Assembly: GCA_019694975.1 (NCBI GenBank)
Contig: JAIBAY010000003.1
Span: 124,001 to 188,000 of the forward strand
Direction: 5' to 3'
From: Chitinophagales bacterium
Lineage (GTDB): Bacteria; Bacteroidota; Bacteroidia; Chitinophagales; UBA10324
DNA length: 64,000 nt
Part shown: positions 27,601 to 37,389 of the stretch, piece by piece
Layout of the letters: every line of letters starts with the position of its first letter
Position numbering within the stretch: the stretch's first letter is position 1
Made by a program: the position numbers and the translations under genes
Notes under the pieces: model-generated
What the model was told of the DNA's origin: nothing
What the model saw: the letters and a program-made list of their open reading frames with translations, nothing else
Database searches by the model: none

Positions 27601-28644
27601 CTAACCTATCCTGTTCGGGTGTTCTCTTTTTTCTTTCAGATGTGATTGAATGGCGCGATAAAGGTCTTTCATGGAGGCGGCCTTGAAACCTCGTTTCCGG
27701 TTTTGCATGCTGATGCGGAAAAGGATGTTCCAATGCTGATATAAATCACCGTAGGCTTTTACAAGGCTCATATCAGGGTCATAAATATGGGTTGGTTCAG
27801 AGTTGGCGCCATTCACTTCTATCACTATTAAATTTCCTTTCAGCATCTCCTCATATGATGGGGTTCGCACATCATACCGGCCGAAATAAAACTCTTCCAG
27901 GGAACTGCTTAATGCATCAAAAACCTGCACGAGCTCGTCGCTGATCAGTTCCTGTGCATCGAGAAAAGTAGTTCCCCGGTTATGATTACCGATCTCTTCC
28001 AGCACCTTTACCTGTGCGGCCGGAAGCACAGTATGCAGCTCCTGCTTAAATTTCTGGGTAAGCCTGTCTATGTGATACAAACAGCGATCATGTTGTTCAA
28101 ACAATTGCAGGAGCGTTGACTGGCCATCACCAGTCACCATCAGAAACTGTCTTTTCATTACCGAACTGATCTGGCCCTTCTTCTCATAAGGAAAGCGGTA
28201 ATACATGATGCCATATTCCTCAGGCATGTCAATGTATTGCTGCAAGAGCATCTTTTGCGGCGGATCAGAAAGGTATTTTATCAACTCCGTTTCATTAGAA
28301 ATTTTTTCCACCTTCCACCCACGTTCACCTTCATCCGGTTTAAGGATAACCGGAAAAGAAATTTCAGCTTCTTTCATTTTCGAAAGCAATAACGCTACAG
28401 CAGGAACGCTTTCGAATAAAATTGTTTTAGGAAGAAATTGCGCTTCCAGCTGCTGGAGGATGGCATATTTTGAGTAACTGGAAAAGCCGCCCATGCGCAT
28501 GCCTGGGTTGGCCAGCGTGAAATAGGCCAGCGTACGCGCACGTATCGCATGCACGGCGATGAGGAAATAGACCGGTATGTAAAAAATGTGGTAGGGCCAG
28601 AACTCCCATTTCAGCCATTTCGGCATCGGCTTTTTTTTCTTCAT
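27601..28644 (-). CDS. ATP-grasp domain protein of unknown substrate
   Basis: A 347-residue protein. A hydrophobic segment near the N terminus (about residues 17-33) may anchor it to the membrane. The ATP-grasp core shows FPVILKPDEGERGWKVEKI (nucleotide loop), LLQQYIDMPEEYGIMYYRFP and the metal-binding end IVIEVNGANSEPTHIYDPD, which resembles D-Ala-D-Ala ligase and related carboxylate-amine ligases. It probably activates a carboxylate as acyl phosphate and joins it to an amine. The substrate is unknown. It is followed upstream by NRDE and DinB-like genes on the same strand without obvious pathway links. Confidence 0.8.
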   Translation of the reverse strand: MKKKKPMPKWLKWEFWPYHIFYIPVYFLIAVHAIRARTLAYFTLANPGMRMGGFSSYSKYAILQQLEAQFLPKTILFESVPAVALLLSKMKEAEISFPVILKPDEGERGWKVEKISNETELIKYLSDPPQKMLLQQYIDMPEEYGIMYYRFPYEKKGQISSVMKRQFLMVTGDGQSTLLQLFEQHDRCLYHIDRLTQKFKQELHTVLPAAQVKVLEEIGNHNRGTTFLDAQELISDELVQVFDALSSSLEEFYFGRYDVRTPSYEEMLKGNLIVIEVNGANSEPTHIYDPDMSLVKAYGDLYQHWNILFRISMQNRKRGFKAASMKDLYRAIQSHLKEKREHPNRIG

Positions 28645-28731
28645 ATCGGCAACAGCGAAAAGGAAAGTTATGAATTAGAAGCAAGCAAAATCGGTTCAGC
28701 CTGCCTGTTGCTGTATGATTCCTGCACATCT

Positions 28732-29448
28732 TTAAACAGAGAGTACGGCAACGGGCAATTCTTTGTTTACAAGATCACGATAATACATGGATGATTGATC
28801 CGGATTGCATTCCACAGCAGTTACACTCAGGGTGACTACTTCCGTCACTCTTGCGGGAGGCAATACCCAGTCTTCATACCGGAAATGCTTTTCATGAATG
28901 CCCGACAATGTATGCGCTGAAATCGCTTGCAGAGCATCCATGCATTTTTCAAATACACTTTCTTTTTCCGCCATCATTTCAGCATCGTAGAGTGTTGCCG
29001 ATGACCAAAGATGCCTTTCACTGGCATTCAATTCTTTGAAATGCTTTTGATGGCCGTCCCAGCGCAACTCATACAACAGCAAATCTTCATCGTTACTCAC
29101 CATCACCATAGTGAATGGTTCAATGTAAGTAAAATCATAAGCCGCCGCGAAGGATGCCGCCGAATCAAAGGTGAGTGAATCCAGCACTACCCTTCCCCGG
29201 CTCATGCGATACGGCAGGTGCCGTTTGTGCTTTTTAAATGCACCGTTCAGCAGGCAGGTCAACCTGCCTTTTTCTCCTGCTGCAATCCAGGAGCCATGTG
29301 CCAATGGATCCTGTGGACAAATGATGACGCTTTCGTTGTATAACAGGCGGCGCGGCGCCATTGCCAGCCCGCGTTGCAGCGATTCATCACGATTGGAAGT
29401 GAGGATACATGATCGAATGCCGGCAGGCACAAAACTAACAGTACACAT
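28732..29448 (-). CDS. NRDE (TANGO2-like) family protein
   Basis: A 238-residue protein. Cys2 at the N terminus (MCTVSFVPAG) and the family-naming TSNRDESLQRG (about residues 18-28) identify the NRDE family, related to Ntn hydrolases and eukaryotic TANGO2. PQDPLAHGSWIAA follows as expected. Cys2 could act as an N-terminal nucleophile after Met removal. Family function is not settled; roles in heme trafficking and metabolism have been proposed for TANGO2. The gene stands between the ATP-grasp and DinB-like genes. Confidence 0.88.
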   Translation of the reverse strand: MCTVSFVPAGIRSCILTSNRDESLQRGLAMAPRRLLYNESVIICPQDPLAHGSWIAAGEKGRLTCLLNGAFKKHKRHLPYRMSRGRVVLDSLTFDSAASFAAAYDFTYIEPFTMVMVSNDEDLLLYELRWDGHQKHFKELNASERHLWSSATLYDAEMMAEKESVFEKCMDALQAISAHTLSGIHEKHFRYEDWVLPPARVTEVVTLSVTAVECNPDQSSMYYRDLVNKELPVAVLSV

Positions 29449-29521
29449 TGCTTTGGGAAATGTTGAAGAGAAACAACTGGCTGTTTACCGTTAAAAAACA
29501 CATAAGATACAAAGCAGCATG

Positions 29522-30043
29522 CTATGCGCTTCTGCCTGCAGTTGCCTGCTGATAGCGCAGCGTAGAGGGAGCGACTCCGAAATCAACCGGCATTTTCACA
29601 CCCGGAAAAGCCTGGCTTATTCCCATCTTGATAATGGCCATGTGATGAATGGCATGCTCAACTGCATAATGAAATTCGCGGAACAGCGTGGTGCCGATAT
29701 AGGCATCTGTAGCATCTTCTCCGGATGCCAGGTTACCAATGAGTGTAAGTTTATGGCTGCTGTCGATCTCAGCCAGCTCCTGCTTTAGCTCAGCCAGCAG
29801 GCCGGCAGCTACCTGCCTGTTGTTTTCAATGCTGATATCCCTGGCGCGGTTATCATAACAGATGGTATCGGTTGCGCCGGAAAAAGCCACGCACTGAAAA
29901 AATTCAATGATGTGCCTGTAATGCTTGCCAACAGAAGCGCCGGAAAAAATTTCCGGTGAACGCATGTATTGCTCATCGGTAAGATTTTGCAGCAAAAACT
30001 GCAGTTGATCAAAAATGTATCCGGCGTTGGTATTAATCAGCAT
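29522..30043 (-). CDS. DinB-superfamily protein
   Basis: A 173-residue helical protein of the DinB/YfiT metal-binding type. His residues of the presumed triad are in GKHYRHIIEF (about 46-55) and in the EHAIHHMAIIK helix (about 130-140), and the family's CYDNRARD motif lies between. DinB-like proteins often act as thiol-dependent transferases or hydrolases, but this one's substrate is unknown. I set the start at 30043. The longer frame to 30115 would begin upstream of the exact -7 box at 30079-30086. Confidence 0.82.
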   Translation of the reverse strand: MLINTNAGYIFDQLQFLLQNLTDEQYMRSPEIFSGASVGKHYRHIIEFFQCVAFSGATDTICYDNRARDISIENNRQVAAGLLAELKQELAEIDSSHKLTLIGNLASGEDATDAYIGTTLFREFHYAVEHAIHHMAIIKMGISQAFPGVKMPVDFGVAPSTLRYQQATAGRSA

Positions 30044-30078
30044 GCAGAGAAGTTTGAATTCGTTCGTCGGGAACGGGG

Positions 30079-30086
30079 CAAAGATA
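30079..30086 (-). promoter_or_regulatory. -7 promoter box TATCTTTG for the DinB-like gene
   Basis: Exact TAnnTTTG on the minus strand, 36 bases from the ATG at 30043. This favours the shorter gene model over the frame beginning at 30115. A -33 TTG at normal spacing is not evident. Confidence 0.5.
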
Positions 30087-30213
30087 GCAATTAATAGCTG
30101 CAAAATGCGAGTCAAACGACGCTGTTCGCCTCATATTAACAACCCATAAACATTGTATTTTGATTTCCTGCAAAGTCATGATGATTTGACTTCATACAAA
30201 GATTCCGTTCCTG

Positions 30214-33165
30214 TTATTCACCTGCCAGCATGGCGTCATAGATAGCCTGCTGAATAGTGATACGGGTTTGCAGCAGGTTCAGCTTTTTATTATCATCATC
30301 CGGGAATGTCCGGTTGGAAAGAAACACATAAATCAACTGGTATCGCGGATCAACCCAGACACAGGTGCCGGTAAAACCCTGATGACCGTAGGCTGCCGGT
30401 GAAGCCGATGCACATGCAGGGCTGGACTTTTTTTCGACTGTTTCAGGTTTGTCGAAACCCAGGCCCCGCCTGCTGTTTGCACTGTGCTTTGCCGTGAATT
30501 TCGCTATAGTGGCTGAATCAAGGTATTTCTTGCCTGCATATGTACCGTTGTTTAGCAACAGCTGCATCAACACCCCCAGATCATTGGCATTGGAAAACAA
30601 TCCTGCATGCCCACCCACACCTCCCAGCATTGCGGCGCCCTGGTCATGCACGCTGCCTTGCAACAGTTCTTTTCTGAACACATAATCGAAGTTGGAGGGC
30701 ACAATGTCTTCCCTGGGGTAATAATACAACGGATGAAAGCAAAGATGACTCAGCCCCAGCGGGTCGTAGAAATTATTCTCCATATAAAGATCCAGAGGCT
30801 GCGCGGAAATTTTCTCTGCAATTTTTTTCAGCAGGTAAAAATCATTGTCGCTGTAAACATAATTGCCCGCTGATTGCAGCGGTGTGCTGATGATTTTTTT
30901 CCAGATGGTATCAAGGTAGGTCTTGTTCATGAAAATATCAGGTGTAACCTCGATTACATAATCTCCACCTCTCACCCTTTTGTAGACGGTACTATCCAGG
31001 TTGCCGGCACTATCCAATGTAGCTTTGTAAAACGGGAAGTAAGGCGCGAATCCGGCCTCATGGGTGAGTAGTTGATAAATCCTTATATCCTGCTTATCTG
31101 TTCCTTTAAGCTCAGGCAGGCAATCTGAAGCTTTCTCTGTCAGGCTAAGCTTCTTTTCTTCAACCAGCTTCATGATCATCATGGTGGTAGCGGCCACCTT
31201 GGTAATGGACGCAAGGTCATACAGATCATCATTACCAACATTAACATCAGCGTCATAGGTAAAGTGTCCGTATGATTTCTGCCAGATCACTTTACCATCT
31301 TTCGCTATCCACACCTGGCAACCCGGTGTTGCCTGAGATGTGATAGCATTTTGTACCAGGGAATCGATAACTGCCAGCCTTTTACTGCTGATGTCCGTTT
31401 CTTCAGGATAAGTATACCTGACACGGGTGGGAGAAGCAGTAGGCATGCCGGTACCCATGGCAATAGTACCTGATACATTAACGGGTATTCTGCCTTCCGC
31501 TGCATACCCGCCGAAAATCAATTGCGCTGCTACCTGCTGCGTAACAGGTTCTTCGTTGTAAGCCTGCAGCAACCAATCAGCATTTTCAAAATATTTGAGT
31601 GCATAGGGGCTTCCAAATACCGTCAGCACCACCTTTGCTTTTGCCGCCATCAGTTCCGCGATGAATTTTTTGGTGCCATCCGTAACACCAAATCCGTTGG
31701 CTGGGTAACGCGACATGTTCTGCAAGGCAACCAATACCACATCATACTCTTTCAGCTTATAGAGCAGTGAACCAAAATCCTTATCCGCAGCATCTTTCTT
31801 CACCTGGTAGTGAGTAAACCCTGCATAGTTGGTGAGCATTTGCTGAAAGGGTGTTTCATCCGTTGCACCGATGGCTACAGAAGCGAAACGCACCTGCTTC
31901 AGTTCCTGCACAGGCAGGAAACCGGCTTTGTTACGCACGAGGGTCAGTGCGGCAGCAGTGAGCTGCTGATTCAGGTAAAGCGCATTGCTGCTGTTGAGAT
32001 CGTTATACAAACTATCCGTTTCAATAACACCTTGCCCGGATAGCCCGAGCCAGTATTTTGCCTGCAGTATCTTGTGCACACGTGCATCAATATCCACCTG
32101 GCTGATCTCATTATTCTCTATAGCTTCTTTTATCTGACTGATTGCCATCGACACATTTCCGGAAAACAGCAGGATATCATTGCCTGCAAGCAAAGCACGC
32201 ACTTCAATCTCCCCCGGTAATTTATAAGTGCTGATTCCTTTCATGTTCAGCGCATCGGTAAAACTGAGGCCTTTAAATCCCATATCAACCTTCAACAAGC
32301 CGGTTATTATTTTTTTAGAAAGTGTGGATGGCAAGCTGGTAGTGGTGTCGAGTGCAGGAATATTAAGATGGGCCACCATCACGCTGCCAACCCCTGCATC
32401 TATCAGCTTGCGGAATGGAAATAACTCAGTTGAATCCAGTTCCTCCCTCGATCTTTGTATAGTGGGCAACGTTTTATGCGAATCCTGGTCGGTATCTCCG
32501 TGTCCGGGAAAATGTTTGGCGCAAGCCAATACGCCACCATCCTGCAGGCCGCGCATGTACATGATGCCTTTTGCCGCTACATTGTATTTATCCTGGCCGA
32601 ATGACCGGTCACCAATCACAGGGTTGAGCGGATTACTGTTGATATCCACCACGGGAGAGAAACTTACGTTAACACCGATCCGCCTGCATTGCCGCGCCAT
32701 CTCCTTGCCGAATGCATAAATCAGCTGATCATCCTGAATGGCACCAAGCATAATTTCCCGCGGAAACCGGATGGTGCTGTCAATTCGCATCGACAAACCC
32801 CACTCGGCATCCTGGCCAATCAGAAGCGGGACTCGTGCAAGCCCCTGAAAAATATTGGTGAGTTGCGCCTGACGGACAGGCCCGCCCTGCATAAAAATAA
32901 TGCCGCCGACATGGTAGTTTGTGATAAGGTCAATCACCTTGGCCTGGTCACTGTCAGGGCGAGAATAAGCCTGCACCATAAAAAGCTGGCCGATGCGCTC
33001 CTCCACGGTCATCGATTGCAGCATGGAATCCACCCAACGGTTTGCTACATACAGGTATGGAGGAATACCATTGTCCCCTGAAAATTGCTGTTCATGCTGA
33101 GCGCTTCCTGCAAAAAGTGCAATGCCATTGAAAGCCATCATCAGCACCAAAATCCTTTTGCTCAT
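30214..33165 (-). CDS. Glycoside hydrolase family 3 - beta-lactamase fusion (NagZ-like)
   Basis: A 983-residue exported protein with a signal peptide to about residue 22. Residues about 45-390 form a GH3 barrel with the NagZ-type catalytic loop KHFPGHGDTDQDSHKTLP (about 219-236), pointing to beta-N-acetylglucosaminidase activity on peptidoglycan fragments. A GH3 C-terminal alpha/beta domain follows (about 400-590). The last 370 residues are a class C beta-lactamase-type serine hydrolase with SxxK (ASITKVAAT) and a YxN-like YSDNDFY. The two activities may cut glycan and peptide parts of the wall in turn. This fusion recurs in Bacteroidota. Confidence 0.9.
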   Translation of the reverse strand: MSKRILVLMMAFNGIALFAGSAQHEQQFSGDNGIPPYLYVANRWVDSMLQSMTVEERIGQLFMVQAYSRPDSDQAKVIDLITNYHVGGIIFMQGGPVRQAQLTNIFQGLARVPLLIGQDAEWGLSMRIDSTIRFPREIMLGAIQDDQLIYAFGKEMARQCRRIGVNVSFSPVVDINSNPLNPVIGDRSFGQDKYNVAAKGIMYMRGLQDGGVLACAKHFPGHGDTDQDSHKTLPTIQRSREELDSTELFPFRKLIDAGVGSVMVAHLNIPALDTTTSLPSTLSKKIITGLLKVDMGFKGLSFTDALNMKGISTYKLPGEIEVRALLAGNDILLFSGNVSMAISQIKEAIENNEISQVDIDARVHKILQAKYWLGLSGQGVIETDSLYNDLNSSNALYLNQQLTAAALTLVRNKAGFLPVQELKQVRFASVAIGATDETPFQQMLTNYAGFTHYQVKKDAADKDFGSLLYKLKEYDVVLVALQNMSRYPANGFGVTDGTKKFIAELMAAKAKVVLTVFGSPYALKYFENADWLLQAYNEEPVTQQVAAQLIFGGYAAEGRIPVNVSGTIAMGTGMPTASPTRVRYTYPEETDISSKRLAVIDSLVQNAITSQATPGCQVWIAKDGKVIWQKSYGHFTYDADVNVGNDDLYDLASITKVAATTMMIMKLVEEKKLSLTEKASDCLPELKGTDKQDIRIYQLLTHEAGFAPYFPFYKATLDSAGNLDSTVYKRVRGGDYVIEVTPDIFMNKTYLDTIWKKIISTPLQSAGNYVYSDNDFYLLKKIAEKISAQPLDLYMENNFYDPLGLSHLCFHPLYYYPREDIVPSNFDYVFRKELLQGSVHDQGAAMLGGVGGHAGLFSNANDLGVLMQLLLNNGTYAGKKYLDSATIAKFTAKHSANSRRGLGFDKPETVEKKSSPACASASPAAYGHQGFTGTCVWVDPRYQLIYVFLSNRTFPDDDNKKLNLLQTRITIQQAIYDAMLAGE

Positions 33166-33280
33166 AGTGCGCGTAAAAATAGGCCATTGCGTTTCATTAC
33201 CGGTAAACAGTCTTCAACAATTTTCTGCAGGCGCAACAATCGTTTGTTTTCAGGGTTACCTTTAAAGCCCAGGCGACACT

Positions 33281-34531
33281 ATGCATCCGAAGAACTTATT
33301 CATTGCTGACTTTACCTACACCTTGCCGTATGAAAAAATCGCGCAGCATCTGCTGGCGCAACGAGATCAATCCAGGATGCTGGTGTATGAAGATGGAAAA
33401 GTGACCGACACTGCGTTCGGAGATATCGCAGAACACCTTCCCGGTAATTCCACCATCATCTTTAATGATACAAAGGTGATCCATGCGCGTATCATTTTTG
33501 AAAATGAGCATCATGCAGCCATTGAAGTCTTTCTGCTTGAGCCGGCAGAACCATTTCACGATATGCAACTGGCGATGTTTCAGCATGGCGCATGTACCTG
33601 GCGCTGCTTGGTTGGCAATGCAAAAAAATGGCGGGAGAAAAAACTGGTTAAAAAAATTTCAATTGACGGCAGGAACGGATTACTGGAAGTGAAACAGGCT
33701 GGCAAAGCCGGTGACGACTTTCTAATTCACTTTTCATGGACCCCGGAAGAAATATCATTTGCAAAAATTCTGGAGGCTACCGGTTTTGTGCCCCTTCCAC
33801 CCTATATTAAAAGAACAGCAGCCGGTGATGATGAAGAACGTTATCAGACGATCTATGCAATACAGGATGGATCTGTGGCAGCACCAACTGCCGGCCTCCA
33901 TTTTTCAAACACGGTTTTTGAAGCATTAGAGCAGAAAAATATTCAACGGCTCTTTGTTACCCTGCATGTGGGCGCCGGCACTTTCAAACCGGTAAAAGAA
34001 ATGCAGATACGCGATCATCCGATGCATGCGGAACAGATGATCGTGCATAAAGAAACACTGGAACAATTAATTGCGCGACTGGATGAGCCAATTATTGCCG
34101 TGGGCACCACATCGTGCCGTACTTTGGAAAGCATGTACTGGCTGGGGAAGATGATACTGGATGGGGCGGAAGACTTTCAAATTGCACAATGGGCTCCCTA
34201 TGAAGAAGTGATGGCCAGTGATGAAGCAATAAATACATCATCCATCACTGCAAAACAATCGCTCATGGCTATTCTTCAATACCTTCAGCGCCATAAGCTG
34301 AATCAGCTCACAGCCAGCACGAAACTGATCATTGCACCCGGCTATACTTTTAAGATCGTTGACGGGCTGATCACCAATTTTCATCTGCCCAACAGCACTT
34401 TGCTTTTGCTGGTTGCTGCTTTCATTGGTGATGACTGGCGCATGGTGTACGACTATGCCCTTGCACATAATTTCCGCTTTCTAAGCTATGGCGATGGCAG
34501 TTTATTATGGAGTAAACGCAGCCATACATAA
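33281..34531 (+). CDS. queA: S-adenosylmethionine:tRNA ribosyltransferase-isomerase
   Basis: A 416-residue QueA. It transfers and isomerises the ribosyl group of SAM onto 7-aminomethyl-7-deazaguanine in tRNA, making epoxyqueuosine. Signatures are LPYEKIAQHLLAQRDQSRML at the N terminus, SVAAPTAGLHFS (about 204-215), THVGAGTFKPV-like LHVGAGTFKPV, and the C-terminal GYTFKIVDGLITNFHLPNSTLLLLVAAF. At 416 residues it is longer than the E. coli enzyme (about 356), with the extra length in the middle part. It is divergent from the GH3-beta-lactamase gene. Confidence 0.96.
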   Translation: MHPKNLFIADFTYTLPYEKIAQHLLAQRDQSRMLVYEDGKVTDTAFGDIAEHLPGNSTIIFNDTKVIHARIIFENEHHAAIEVFLLEPAEPFHDMQLAMFQHGACTWRCLVGNAKKWREKKLVKKISIDGRNGLLEVKQAGKAGDDFLIHFSWTPEEISFAKILEATGFVPLPPYIKRTAAGDDEERYQTIYAIQDGSVAAPTAGLHFSNTVFEALEQKNIQRLFVTLHVGAGTFKPVKEMQIRDHPMHAEQMIVHKETLEQLIARLDEPIIAVGTTSCRTLESMYWLGKMILDGAEDFQIAQWAPYEEVMASDEAINTSSITAKQSLMAILQYLQRHKLNQLTASTKLIIAPGYTFKIVDGLITNFHLPNSTLLLLVAAFIGDDWRMVYDYALAHNFRFLSYGDGSLLWSKRSHT

Positions 34532-34661
34532 TTTACCGCCCGGATTGAATCTGCTGATATTCACCTCGCATCCTAGTGAGCCGTAGCGGTTAAATTTATC
34601 CATGCAGATAAAATTCTGAAGTTTTAAACGAAATTCGCAACGCGAAATCCAACCTTCCACA

Positions 34662-36494
34662 ATGACTGACATTATTCATCAGCTTCCTGATTCCATTGCC
34701 AACCAGATTGCCGCAGGCGAAGTGATACAGCGGCCGTCATCGGCAGTGAAAGAACTGATGGAGAATGCGCTCGACGCCGGAGCCACGGTGATCAAACTTA
34801 TCGTTAAAGACGCCGGCAAACAACTGGTGCAGGTGATCGACAATGGATGCGGCATGTCGGAAACCGATGCGAGAATGTGCTTTGAACGGCATGCCACTTC
34901 AAAAATTTCCACCATCGATGATTTATTTGCAATACGCACCATGGGTTTCAGAGGTGAAGCCATGGCTTCCATCGCTGCCATCGCACAAGTAGAGCTGAAA
35001 TCGAAACGCAGGGAAGATACTCTGGGCACATTGCTGGAAATTGAGGGATCGGTAGTGAAACGGCAGGAACCGGCGCAAGTGCCGGAGGGCACATCCATCG
35101 CCATCAAGAACCTTTTTTACAATGTGCCGGCCCGCAGGAATTTTCTGAAGGCGAATACCGTAGAAACACGGCACATCATCGAAGAATTTCAGCGCATTGC
35201 CCTGGCCAATCCAGAAATACATTTTGAGATGCATCACAACGGCATGCAGGTATTTCACCTTCCGCCGGGCAACCTTCGACAACGTATCGTGAATGTTTTT
35301 GGGAATCAGTATAATGAACGGCTGGTGCCAGTGGAAGAGAAAACCAATATTGTAAACATCTTTGGCTTTATCGGCAAACCGGATGCAGCAAAGCGCACCC
35401 GCGGTGAGCAGTTTTTTTTTGTGAACCGCCGGTTCATCAAAAATAATTACCTGAATCATGCCGTGACCGGCGCATATGATCAGCTGCTGCAGAAAGATAC
35501 ATTTCCGCTATATGTGCTGTTTATTGACATTGACCCTTCACGTATCGACATCAATGTGCATCCAACGAAGCAAGAGATAAAATTTGATGATGACCGCATC
35601 GTCTATGCATTCGTGAATGCCGCAGCGAAAAGAGGTCTTTCCAAGTATTCCATTACGCCAACACTTGACTTCGATCGTGAAACAGCGTTTGATAAGCTGT
35701 CATCGTTTTCGGCGCCGGCCTTGCCACGCCTGCAGGATCAGCGCGACTTTGCCGGGCGTGAGAAAATTGTAAACAGGCCAAAAGATTATGCAGCGCCGGG
35801 ATCCTCACATGGATGGGAGCAACTTTATGAAATCGCCCGCAGGAAGGATCAGCAGACATTAACGGTTCCCAGTGCATGGGGAAAAGACGCTGCTGAAAAC
35901 ACGGCTGCCATTGAAGATTTTTCAGAAAAACAAACCGTCCCGTTCCAGTTGCATAACCGTTACCTGGTATCACAGATCAAATCCGGATTCATCCTGATTG
36001 ATCAGCAGGCCGCACATGAACGCATTCTTTTTGAAAAATATCTGAAAGGCCTTGAATTGAATAACCTCAGCACACAGCAACAGCTTTTTCCGGAGACGCT
36101 GCACATCGCTGCAGCTGATTTTGAGTTGCTGCGCGAGCTGTTGCCTGAATTCACAGGCCTTGGCTTCGACATACAGGAATTCGGTGGCAATTCATTTGTG
36201 GTACATGGTATCCCTTCTGATATCCGTGACGGCAATCACAAAGAGCTTATTGAATCTATACTCGACGAATTCAAACAAAGTCAGTCAAACGTTAAGCTGA
36301 ACAAGCGCCATCAGCTTGCTTTATCCATGGCAAAAAAAGCTGCGATCAGGCATGGCGAACCACTCACGGAAAAAGAGATGCGCAACCTCACCGATCAGCT
36401 GTTTGCCTGTGAAACTCCTTATTATACACCGGAAGGAAAACATACCGTCATCACTTTTGATTTAAACGAAATTGAAAAGCTGTTTGATAAATAA
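34662..36494 (+). CDS. mutL: DNA mismatch repair protein MutL
   Basis: A 610-residue MutL. The GHKL ATPase motifs are clear: ELMENALDAGA (Mg-binding Asn), DNGCGM and the lid TMGFRGEAMASIAA, then the transducer domain to about residue 330, a variable linker, and the C-terminal dimerisation domain. The endonuclease motif usually read DQHAx2Ex4E appears as DQQAAHERILFE (about 447-458), with Gln for His. The usual C-terminal CPHGRP is replaced by CETPYYTPEGKH, so nicking activity is uncertain. It lies 130 bases after queA and before the rhomboid pair. Confidence 0.96.
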   Translation: MTDIIHQLPDSIANQIAAGEVIQRPSSAVKELMENALDAGATVIKLIVKDAGKQLVQVIDNGCGMSETDARMCFERHATSKISTIDDLFAIRTMGFRGEAMASIAAIAQVELKSKRREDTLGTLLEIEGSVVKRQEPAQVPEGTSIAIKNLFYNVPARRNFLKANTVETRHIIEEFQRIALANPEIHFEMHHNGMQVFHLPPGNLRQRIVNVFGNQYNERLVPVEEKTNIVNIFGFIGKPDAAKRTRGEQFFFVNRRFIKNNYLNHAVTGAYDQLLQKDTFPLYVLFIDIDPSRIDINVHPTKQEIKFDDDRIVYAFVNAAAKRGLSKYSITPTLDFDRETAFDKLSSFSAPALPRLQDQRDFAGREKIVNRPKDYAAPGSSHGWEQLYEIARRKDQQTLTVPSAWGKDAAENTAAIEDFSEKQTVPFQLHNRYLVSQIKSGFILIDQQAAHERILFEKYLKGLELNNLSTQQQLFPETLHIAAADFELLRELLPEFTGLGFDIQEFGGNSFVVHGIPSDIRDGNHKELIESILDEFKQSQSNVKLNKRHQLALSMAKKAAIRHGEPLTEKEMRNLTDQLFACETPYYTPEGKHTVITFDLNEIEKLFDK

Positions 36495-36561
36495 GATGGC
36501 ATCCGTTCACGGATGCAGTCAGTAAATTCAGTTTTCTTCATGCTTAATGCTTTATTCATAA

Positions 36562-37389
36562 ATGACTAATATCCGGCCGCAAGGCTTTCAGGTACTACCG
36601 CTGGTGGTGAAGAATCTACTAATACTGAACGGGTTGCTGTTCCTGGCCACGGTAGTATTGCAAAATAATTTCAATATTGACCTGGTCAATATACTCGGAC
36701 TGCATTTTTTCGCTTCTGATTTGTTCAGGCCGTTTCAGCTCGTGACACACATCTTTATGCATGGCAGTATCATGCATCTCTTCTCCAATATGTTTGCCTT
36801 ATGGATGTTTGGCAGTGTGCTGGAAAATGTGTGGGGCCCGAAACGTTTCCTGATTTATTATTTTATCTGCGGACTGGGCGGGGCCTTCCTGCACCTTGGC
36901 GTAAGCTGGTTTGAATATGCACAGCTTCAGAGCGCGGTGAACACTTACCTCATGCATCCGGGAGTTCCGGAATTTGCCACGCTCACCACGCAGCATGATC
37001 ACCTGCTCAATATGAATATGATCGACCAGTTTATCACTGCATGGAAAGATAACCCTGCAGATCCCGGATACATCAGTCAGTCTGTTGATATGGCCAACAG
37101 TCTCCTGAGCATTCTGGCCGACATACCGGTGGTAGGCGCCTCAGGAGCTGTATTTGGCCTGCTGCTTGGCTTCGGCATGCTGTTTCCGAATACGTACTTA
37201 TACCTGTTGTTCCCCCCTATACCTATCAAAGCAAAATATTTTGTAATTTTTTACGGTTTATTCGAACTGTATGCAGGCTTTTCAGGTGCACAAAGCGGTG
37301 TGGCACATTTCGCTCATATTGGCGGAATGTTATTCGGCTTTATCCTGATTCGTTTGTGGAACAAAAATAACAGGCAAGATTTCTTTTGA
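36562..37389 (+). CDS. Rhomboid family intramembrane serine protease (first of two)
   Basis: A 275-residue rhomboid with about six helices. The catalytic Ser is in GASGAVFG (about residue 194) and the His in AHFAHIGGMLFGF (about 253). The oxyanion-side Asn/His motif is HIFMHGSIMHLFSNMFALWMFG. An unusually long insert lies between helices 2 and 3 (about 110-180). It cleaves membrane helices of unknown targets. Its TGA overlaps the ATG of a second rhomboid by one base, so the two are coupled. Confidence 0.92.
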   Translation: MTNIRPQGFQVLPLVVKNLLILNGLLFLATVVLQNNFNIDLVNILGLHFFASDLFRPFQLVTHIFMHGSIMHLFSNMFALWMFGSVLENVWGPKRFLIYYFICGLGGAFLHLGVSWFEYAQLQSAVNTYLMHPGVPEFATLTTQHDHLLNMNMIDQFITAWKDNPADPGYISQSVDMANSLLSILADIPVVGASGAVFGLLLGFGMLFPNTYLYLLFPPIPIKAKYFVIFYGLFELYAGFSGAQSGVAHFAHIGGMLFGFILIRLWNKNNRQDFF

